Made by a program: the position numbers and the translations under genes. The notes beneath the pieces are model-generated. The model ran no database searches. It had not been told where the DNA came from and saw only the letters and a program-made list of their open reading frames with translations. Positions 8,360 through 16,000 of a DNA stretch of 64,000 nt are shown in pieces. The stretch is from Saprospiraceae bacterium (GTDB taxonomy: Bacteria > Bacteroidota > Bacteroidia > Chitinophagales > Saprospiraceae): positions 32,784-96,783 of the forward strand of contig JAIPBL010000010.1 of NCBI GenBank assembly GCA_021739645.1. Direction: 5' to 3'. Numbering within the stretch: position 1 is the stretch's first letter; every line of letters begins with the position of its first letter.

Positions 8360-9844
8360 TCAATTAAACCCAATGTCATCGTCGTCGTCGTCGTCGTCAT
8401 CATTCAGCATGTCCGCCAAGGAGTCGTTGAAAGTCAGGGTGGCCTCCACGAAGTTTTTGTTGATGACGTTCATCTCGGCGAGGCCGTGCAGCACCAGTTC
8501 CATGAAGGTGTAGAGTTGGGCTTTGGGGAGGTCTTGCCCTTCTACAAATCGCTTCAGTCCTGCCACCTTATCCAGTTCGGTGCGGAAGTCTTTTTCGGAG
8601 GAGTCATTGAGGATATTGACGGCATTACCACCTGAAAACCAAGCTTTTATGATGCCATACGGGTCACTTTCACGCCCCTTCCGAAGTTTGTCGGGATTGG
8701 GAAAATACTTTAAAAACAGGTCTTCGATGGAGTCGCCGATCAACTCCAAGGCCACCGCATAAGGCCCTTCCTGCTCGCCTTCGTACACAAGTTCCACCTT
8801 GCCGGTGATGGCCGGAATCACGCCCCAAAAATCGGTGATTCGGGCGGTTGCCAACTTTTCCCCATTTATCAACATGCGCCGCTCGGCGGTGCTCACCAGG
8901 TTCTCGTAACCACTGATGCTGAGTCGGGCAGAGACGCCACTTTTTTCGTCCACCAACTCGCTCTCACGGGCGGTAAAGCTGATTTGCTCCAACAAAACCT
9001 GCAATGCCAGCGGCACATTTACCGATTTGAGCTGCTCCGGTGCCAGTCGTGCCTCCTGCTGGGTGATTCGCTGCGCCACCTCGATGGTACGCGGATAGTG
9101 CGTCAAAATCTGGCTTTCGATACGGTCTTTCAGTGGGGTAATGATGCTGCCCCGGTTGGTGTAGTCCTCCGGGTTGGCGGTAAAAACAAACTGGATTTCG
9201 AGCGGCAGGCGCAGCTTGAAACCACGGATTTGCATGTCGCCCTCCTGCAAAATATTGAAAAGCGCCACCTGAATCCTTGCTTGCAAGTCGGGCAATTCGT
9301 TGATGACGAAAATACTGCGGTGCGAACGGGGAATGAGGCCAAAATGGATCACCCGCTCATCGGAGTACGGCAACTTGAGCGTGGCCGCCTTGATGGGGTC
9401 CACGTCGCCCACGAGGTCGGCGATGCTCACGTCGGGGGTGGCCAGTTTTTCCACGTAGCGGTCGTTGCGATGCACCCACTCAATGGGGGTCTCGTCCCCT
9501 TTTTCAGCAATCAAGTCAAAAGCAAAGCGGGAGATGGGCGCCAGTGGGTCGTCGTTCAGCTCACTACCGTCAATGGTTGGCATCCACTCATCGAGAAGTT
9601 GCACGAGCATCCGGGCGAGGCGGGTCTTCGCCTGGCCCCGAAGGCCGAGCAGTACGATGTTGTGGCGACTGAGCACCGCCCGCTCAACATCGGGCAGCAC
9701 GGTATCATCGAAACCATAAATGCCCTCGAATACGGTTTGCTTCTTCTTCAGTTTTTGAATGAGGTTCTGGCGAAGCTCGTCCTTGACGGAGCGTGGACGG
9801 TAGCCGGAGGCTTTGAGTTCGCCCAGTGTTTTTGCTTTGGTCAT
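8360..9844 (-). CDS. MoxR/ChlI-like AAA+ ATPase with poly-aspartate tail
   Basis: A 494-residue cytoplasmic AAA+ protein related to magnesium-chelatase ChlI and MoxR ATPases. The Walker A motif GLRGQAKT is at residues 67-74. The Walker B segment reads SIFVINELPDL, with Asn where the usual DE pair has Asp; the Glu is kept. Sensor-like residues (VFTANPEDY) and the PLKDRIESQI arginine-finger helix follow. The last residues are nine aspartates and IGFN, encoded by a GTC/ATC triplet run at 8376-8403. MoxR proteins usually act with a VWA-domain partner, but none is adjacent here. Downstream is DUF1684, and upstream, divergently, a Uma2-like gene. The exact remodelling target is unknown. Confidence 0.85.
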   Translation of the reverse strand: MTKAKTLGELKASGYRPRSVKDELRQNLIQKLKKKQTVFEGIYGFDDTVLPDVERAVLSRHNIVLLGLRGQAKTRLARMLVQLLDEWMPTIDGSELNDDPLAPISRFAFDLIAEKGDETPIEWVHRNDRYVEKLATPDVSIADLVGDVDPIKAATLKLPYSDERVIHFGLIPRSHRSIFVINELPDLQARIQVALFNILQEGDMQIRGFKLRLPLEIQFVFTANPEDYTNRGSIITPLKDRIESQILTHYPRTIEVAQRITQQEARLAPEQLKSVNVPLALQVLLEQISFTARESELVDEKSGVSARLSISGYENLVSTAERRMLINGEKLATARITDFWGVIPAITGKVELVYEGEQEGPYAVALELIGDSIEDLFLKYFPNPDKLRKGRESDPYGIIKAWFSGGNAVNILNDSSEKDFRTELDKVAGLKRFVEGQDLPKAQLYTFMELVLHGLAEMNVINKNFVEATLTFNDSLADMLNDDDDDDDDDIGFN

Positions 9845-9857
9845 AAAAATAATTGTA

Positions 9858-9877
9858 ACACGGACAGTTAATCCGTC
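9858..9877. repeat. Single palindromic ACGGA...TCCGT unit
   Basis: Arms ACGGA and TCCGT with a 7-base spacer, embedded in GTAACACGGACAG. It resembles the ACGGACTGNNAGTCCGT units clustered at 22.56-22.72 kb. It lies in the divergent intergenic region between the ATPase and the Uma2-like gene. Confidence 0.6.
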
Positions 9878-10052
9878 CTTTAAGCTTTGAATTGGGTGTT
9901 AGTTTGATGGTGCAAAAGCACGGTCTAGCAGACCCTGTTACTTTCGGTATCGTACTGCCTAGCGGCAAAATTGCAGACTTTGGGGGAAACAAGGGGAAGG
10001 GGAGAATGTTTTGTTTGAAAATAAAACCCTATTTTTGAATAAAAAATTGACT

Positions 10053-10652
10053 ATGTCCACTGCAACTGCCGAAGCGCCGAAGAAAAAGAAGAAGGTAGCA
10101 ACCAAGGTACCGGAATACCTGATTTACGAAGTGGTGAAGGGCAAGCCCATCTACTACAAGGGCTACAAAGATGTTTTGAACGGCTCAAAAACCTTTGAAG
10201 AAATTACTATGGAAAGCATACTGCAATCTTGGCTCAAAGCTCAGATCACCATATTTATTGGTAGCCTCCTTAAAATGACCAACTACCACCTTACCGTTGG
10301 CGAAATGGGCATCAACCTCTCCCGGCAAGACAAACGGGGCGCTGATATTTCCATTTTCCGAAAAGAGAACTTCAAACTGATTGACAAATTTTCCGACCTG
10401 CCGCCCGAAATCATCATTGAAATTGACGTGCGTGCGGAGGTGGAAGACCGCCACGAAATGGACTATGTAGCCGAAAAAACGGACGATTACCACAAGTTTG
10501 GCGTGAAACGCATCATCTGGATTTTTACGAAGGCCAAAAAAGTCATCACGGCCAACGCTGGCCAACCTTGGCTCATGCAGGACTGGTCGGTGGACATCGA
10601 AATCATGGAAGGTATCAAGTTCAATGTGGCTGATATGGTGAAGAATTTTTGA
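10053..10652 (+). CDS. Uma2/DUF820-like PD-(D/E)XK nuclease-fold protein
   Basis: A 199-residue protein of the Uma2 (DUF820) type, which has a restriction-endonuclease-like fold but rarely a known role. The acidic core is seen as RGADISIF followed by PPEIIIEIDVRAE, corresponding to the D...ExK-like metal site. A lysine-rich N-terminus (APKKKKK) precedes the domain. I chose the ATG at 10053 (MSTATAEAPKK), because the alternative start 42 bases upstream lies in non-conserved AT-rich leader. The gene is followed at once by a strong terminator, so it is probably monocistronic. A second, shorter member lies at 61.7 kb. Uma2 proteins are often multicopy in Bacteroidota and Cyanobacteria. Confidence 0.8.
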   Translation: MSTATAEAPKKKKKVATKVPEYLIYEVVKGKPIYYKGYKDVLNGSKTFEEITMESILQSWLKAQITIFIGSLLKMTNYHLTVGEMGINLSRQDKRGADISIFRKENFKLIDKFSDLPPEIIIEIDVRAEVEDRHEMDYVAEKTDDYHKFGVKRIIWIFTKAKKVITANAGQPWLMQDWSVDIEIMEGIKFNVADMVKNF

Positions 10653-10665
10653 GAAAAACCATTTT

Positions 10666-10712
10666 AAAAAAATCCCCGCACAACGAAGTCGTCGTGCGGG
10701 GATTTTTTTTTT
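10666..10712 (+). terminator. Rho-independent terminator after the Uma2-like gene
   Basis: A perfect stem AATCCCCGCAC / GTGCGGGGATT is followed by a run of ten T residues. A-rich sequence on the left arm makes it potentially bidirectional. Confidence 0.92.
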
Positions 10713-10939
10713 AAAACGACAATGATTGGGCTGAAAACAGGGGTATGTAAAAATAAATTTTGCACACCCCTACCTTTTCCCTTTCTTTCGGCCAAAATTG
10801 GAATACATGCAAAACGAACTTTAAACAAACGACTACCTCGTCTTTCTTAACGACTCCATTGTCATGCCGTACAGGCGGTTTTGAAGGAGACTGAGAAAGA
10901 GATGAGCGAAGGATTCATTAACCAACCAACTTTAAAATT

Positions 10940-12613
10940 ATGGATTTCGGCACCTTAGATTATGTAGTGTTTATCGGTTACGCCGCCTTGATAATGTTCA
11001 TAGGCCTTTGGGTTTCAAGAAAGGGCGAAAAAACGGCGGAGGGTTATTTCCTTGCCAGCAAATCCCTGCCTTGGTGGGCAATTGGCTCATCGCTCATCGC
11101 TGCCAATATCTCTGCGGAGCAGTTCATTGGCATGTCAGGCTCCGGTTTTGCCATCGGCTTGGCCATTGCCTCCTACGAATGGATGGCGGCGCTGTCGCTG
11201 CTCATAGTCGGCAAGTTCTTTCTGCCAATTTTCATCAAACAACAGTTGTACACCATTCCAGAGTTTGTCGAGAAGCGGTACAGTACCAACCTGAAAACCA
11301 TCCTCGCCATATTCTGGATTTGCCTTTTCGTCTTCGTCAACCTCACTTCCGTGTTGTACTTAGGGGCCAAGGCGCTCGACACCATCCTCGGCTCCGGTGA
11401 TGGCTCGACCATGATGTATTTCGTGGTCGGCCTGGCGCTGTTTGCCGCTGCCTATTCACTCTGGGGAGGGCTTTCTGCCGTGGCTTGGACGGACGTAGTG
11501 CAGGTCATACTGCTGGTAATAGGGGGCTTGGTAACTACCTTCATCGCAATAACGCACATTTCACCCGATGGTGGCATCATATCGGGCTTTCAGACTTTGT
11601 ATGAAAAAGTGCCGGAAAAGTTTTCCATGATATTGGAGCAGGGCGAAATCATCACGCCCAACGGCAAAGATGCTTGGTGGGATTTGCCCGGCTTGGCCGT
11701 CTTGCTTGGTGGCATGTGGGTGGCCAACCTGTACTACTGGGGCTTCAACCAGTACATCATCCAGCGCACCTTGGCTGCCAAGAGCCTGAGAGAAGCGCAG
11801 AAAGGCATTGCTTTTGCCGCTTTTCTGAAATTGTTGATGCCATTGATTGTGGTGGTACCAGGCATTATAGCTTACGTGCTTAACTCAGGCCCCGACGGCC
11901 TCGTTACGGCCCAATCCGTTGACCCGGCCTTCCTTAGTAACGGTGCGATTATCAACGACAGCGCAGCGCCTTGGCTCATACACAAGTTCGTACCAACCGG
12001 TTTGAAGGGCTTGGTACTTGCTGCACTTGCCGCCGCCATCGTTTCTTCCTTGGCCTCCATGCTGAACTCTACGGCCACCATATTCACGATGGATATTTAT
12101 AAACCCTATTTCGGCAAAAATGCTGAGGGTGGCAAACTCGTGAATGTAGGCCGCATCACGGCCGTTGTTGCATTGGTAATTTCCATCATCTTGGCACCTC
12201 AGTTGGGCAACCTAGGTCAGGTGTTCCAGTACATCCAAGAATATACGGGCATCGTCAGCCCTGGCATCTTGGCGGTATTCATGCTCGGCCTGTTTTGGAA
12301 AAAAACCACCAACAACGCTGCTATTTGGGGCGTGCTGCTGTCCATTCCCATTGCTATGTACTTCAAGGTGGCACCCAATGAATGGTCGGACAGCTCCTTT
12401 TTTGTCCATATACCGTTCCTCCAGCAGATGATGTGGACTTGGGTTGCCTCCTCGCTCATCATGGTCGCTATCAGCTACATAGAGGGCAAAGGCGCTGACC
12501 ATGAAAAAGGGATACCGCTCACAAGGCAGTTTTTTGCCACATCGCCAGCTTTCAATATCAGTGCCTTCATTGTATGCTTGATATTGGTCTTTTTGTATGC
12601 CATGTTCTGGTAA
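10940..12613 (+). CDS. Sodium:solute symporter, SGLT-like (SSS family)
   Basis: A 557-residue inner-membrane symporter with about 14 predicted transmembrane segments, close to the family's usual length. The N-terminal signature EGYFLASKSLPWWAIGSSL followed by ANISAEQFIGMSG is typical of the Bacteroidota SGLT-like branch of the Na+/solute symporter family. This branch contains sugar (glucose/galactose, N-acetyl sugar) transporters, but the substrate here is not determined. The last helix ends in FLYAMFW. Start at the ATG at 10940 gives a normal N-terminus. There is no sugar catabolism gene nearby to suggest the cargo. A short downstream remnant at 12631-12741 echoes the WAIGASL and LYxxFW words. 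Confidence 0.92.
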   Translation: MDFGTLDYVVFIGYAALIMFIGLWVSRKGEKTAEGYFLASKSLPWWAIGSSLIAANISAEQFIGMSGSGFAIGLAIASYEWMAALSLLIVGKFFLPIFIKQQLYTIPEFVEKRYSTNLKTILAIFWICLFVFVNLTSVLYLGAKALDTILGSGDGSTMMYFVVGLALFAAAYSLWGGLSAVAWTDVVQVILLVIGGLVTTFIAITHISPDGGIISGFQTLYEKVPEKFSMILEQGEIITPNGKDAWWDLPGLAVLLGGMWVANLYYWGFNQYIIQRTLAAKSLREAQKGIAFAAFLKLLMPLIVVVPGIIAYVLNSGPDGLVTAQSVDPAFLSNGAIINDSAAPWLIHKFVPTGLKGLVLAALAAAIVSSLASMLNSTATIFTMDIYKPYFGKNAEGGKLVNVGRITAVVALVISIILAPQLGNLGQVFQYIQEYTGIVSPGILAVFMLGLFWKKTTNNAAIWGVLLSIPIAMYFKVAPNEWSDSSFFVHIPFLQQMMWTWVASSLIMVAISYIEGKGADHEKGIPLTRQFFATSPAFNISAFIVCLILVFLYAMFW

Positions 12614-12630
12614 TCATCAGTGCATATTGA

Positions 12631-12741
12631 AAGACGACTGCCGGCTATTTCCTTTCCGAAGGAGCACTAACCTAATGGGCTATCGGCGCCTCGCTGGTTG
12701 TGATGGGGATTCTGGCAGGGCTTTACATTGTTTTCTGGTAA
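12631..12741 (+). pseudogene. Short remnant resembling SSS-symporter membrane segment
   Basis: Read from 12631, one frame gives KTTAGYFLSEGALT, a TAA stop at 12673, then WAIGASLVVMGILAGLYIVFW and a stop at 12739. The pieces resemble the symporter's GYFLASKSL/WWAIGSSL and its LYAMFW end. There is no start codon in this frame. It may be a decayed small membrane protein or a partial duplication of the adjacent gene; it could also be chance resemblance of a hydrophobic stretch. Confidence 0.35.
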
Positions 12742-12762
12742 AAAATAGATTTGATGTTTTTC

Positions 12763-12800
12763 AAAATGCCCTTGTGATTTGCGTCGCAAGGGCATTTTTT
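12763..12800 (+). terminator. Terminator between symporter and surface-protein gene
   Basis: Stem AAAATGCCCTTG / CAAGGGCATTTT with a 12-base loop and a T-rich tail. The rest of the 12742-13032 gap has no recognisable gene. Confidence 0.85.
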
Positions 12801-13032
12801 TATTCACCACAAAGAAATGAACTGCCAATAAAACCGCACTGGCATTGCATTGATTCAGCCAACCCATACTTCCTGCCCCACCTTCAATTGCCGCAAGCCC
12901 GACACATCCAAACAAAAACAACTGTTAACCCAACGGTGATTGCGCAGAATCCGTATTTTGAGGCGTTGAGCTAAAGGTTTTTCAACCTGAAAGTCAAACC
13001 TGTCTGCTTACAAAAACTTAAAACCACTACCC

Positions 13033-16000
13033 ATGCGAACCACACTAACTTTCCTCGCCTCGGCTTTCCTGTTGTCATTTTGCGGCTTGCCGCTATGCTC
13101 TCAAAACGTGACCATCACCTACGTGAACCCGCCCGACATGGCAGTCTGCGACACGGCGTTGTTCGAAGTGACGGTAGCCAATTCACTCGCCACGCCCCTG
13201 CAAGCAGTGGAATTGACAGCGGTGATGCCCGCCGGACTGGCTTATCTACCCGGCAGCATCACCAATGCCACCGAGGCCAATATCGGCAACCCCAGCGCTC
13301 CCAAGTTCAGCCTACCGGAGGTGCTCAGCGGCGACTCGCACACCATTTTCTTTCGGGCGAAAACGCAGTGCAGCCTCATCGGGCCTATCAATGCGGGCGA
13401 CCTTTTCACCAACACCTACAACCTAGCTTACACGGGTGGCACCAAATCCGTGACGACCATGCCATACGTCCTCGAAACGGCGCTGCTGCAGGCCATCGGA
13501 CTGAATGCCGCCAACATGTCCGGCACCTCCGGCGACGTGATTGTGCGGACTTGGACGCTGACCAACACCCGCCTCGGCGCTCTCAGCAAAATCAAATTCC
13601 GGGATGCCCACGGGTCGGGTATCAGCGTCTCTTCGGCTCAGGGCACGACGGTCACCAACACATCGGTTTTGTTCGAATTGGAGCTTGGGCCAGCCGACTT
13701 CCAGGCCATCGGTGACGGCGACGGGCTGTTTGAACTGAACGAACAAATCGTGATCACCGAGTCCATTCTCATCACGAGTTGTGGCACACCGAACTCCGCC
13801 GTCAGCAACCTCACAGCGGAATGGGGCTGCCACGGCGAGGTTTGTCAGGCGGTATCGGCCACGGCCACCGTCGTCATCATGCCACCGACAAACAACCCGA
13901 ACGTCACCGCCAGCTTCGTCGCCAATTACCCAAGTGACTACTGCGCCTTGGCAGGCAACCAACAAACCCTCCAACTCACCAACACAGGCAATCTCCCAGC
14001 GACCAATGTTTGGGTACACCTCGACCATTTTGGGAACAATATAATGGGCCTCGATCCCGCCACGATAAGCGTTACGGTAGGCGGAGTGACCGTGGCAATT
14101 ATGCCAACTTGGTCCGGCCAAGTACAGTTTTCTGGCTGCGCAAATACTGGCACCATCTTCGACGCCGCCGAATTTATCATTCCCACCATTTTGCCGGGGC
14201 AGGTAGCCATTGTACAGTGGGAATCCTACCTCTGCGCAGTGGAATGTGGTGACGAGATTGCTGTTTGGCGCTACGAATTCCAGTACGCCAAAACCTGCCC
14301 AGAGGACCTATCGGGGCAAGGCAGCGGCAGCAGTTCCGGCGGTGGCCCGGCCGTGCCAGTGGACCAGTCTGTCACCTATTACATCGGCCAATTCCTCGAA
14401 GATGGCGGCATTTATGAACTGACCTACAGCCTGCAATCCCCGCTGTTGGTGGATTCCGTCGGCGTGTTGCGCATCACCTTCGACCTGCCTTGCGGCATCA
14501 CTTGGGCCAACAACAGCGGCTTCGAACTGGCTGGGCAATCACCTGACAGCGTGGACATAACGACCACCCCTACGGGTGGTGGTGAAGTGATATTGTACTT
14601 CACCATGCCGCTTGGCGTGGACACCGTGTCGTCCAGTTTTTTTATCGGGTATAAATGTGCCGAGGAATGCACCGGGCCGCTTCCACCCTGCATTACGGAG
14701 TTCGTCACAAGCTGTCCAGTTCTGCCCGAAGCTGGTAAAATCGGAGAGGCGAACGTAAACGTCAACACGACCCTGTTGCTTCAGGAATCGCAGTGCGGCC
14801 CACAGGATTGCGAGGATTTTGACCTGCTCTGGTTTTGCGAAGCAAGCACCAACGAAATTTGTTATGATACCATTCTGGGCTATTTCGTCCCGGTGTTGGA
14901 TTTTCATCGAGAAAACGTCGGTACGCCCGACAACAACAACGACCGTTTTGAGGATGCCACCGGCAATTTGAACGAAAACCTCATCCGGCGTGACCGGGTG
15001 CTGGCGGGCGACACCGTGCATACCCATGTGGATGCGGCGATGGTGATTGACGTTCCGGGCGCTTCCATTCCCAATGCCGCTGTAGTCGTGAACTTCGAGG
15101 CGCACACGATGGACTTCGGCTGGGACGGCGGCGACACGCTTCACGTCATGAACGACTTCGAGCTGCTAATGAACGGCATCGGCTTCCAAAACCTCGGCGG
15201 TGAGGTTCATATCGTGGATGTTTCCACTGGGCAAAGTTTCGATTGCCCGTTGCCGCCGCCCATTTCTTTTGACACACTGGAAGGTGAAATCGCCGTGGTG
15301 AATACCCGCCCGTTGGACGTAATCGACAAATGGACCTACCTGCAATACCAGTACGATATCACACCTGCTTTGCTGGCGCAACAGGGCTGTCCCATTCCCG
15401 CCAATTTCGAGTTTGCGCAAGGCGACAGTGTGGTGATGGATGTTTACCACAAAACCCGCTTCAACATTGGGCCATACGTGGCCAACCTACGCACAGTTTC
15501 AGGGGTGTTCGCTTGGAACCCACCGGGGCCGCACCAAGTGGAGCCGTTCATCTGTTACGGCAATTTTAAGCGGTGGCAGTATTCCGGTTACCGCTACACC
15601 ATTGGGTCGGGGCAATACAACATGCCGCCGTGCGAGACTTCCAGCCTGCCGGGCGGCACGTATTTTACTTTCAGAATTGGCAAGGACAACTTCTTCCCCT
15701 TCGAGTTCCGCAGCTTTGCGCACTTGGCCGAGTGGCGCTACAACGTGCCGCCGCAAGGCACACTTCTGAGCGCAGTGATGAAAAAACTCGAAATCCAGAG
15801 CGGCATCATCGCCGCTTCGAACGTGCCGATAACGTGGACGCAGTCGGGAAATATTTACGAATTTGACGTGGCCAACCTCCAGAACCCGCTGGTGGACGAG
15901 GGCTTTTTGATGGAATTCGGTCACGAGTGGGAGCTTTCTTGCACGGAGGAACACCCACTTTTGGTGGACATCAACGCCGTGATTGATTTTGCACCCAGCA

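Noticed and set aside
8376..8403. Triplet run as an unstable contingency locus causing frameshift
   Set aside because: The unit is three bases, so changes keep the frame and only alter the number of aspartates.
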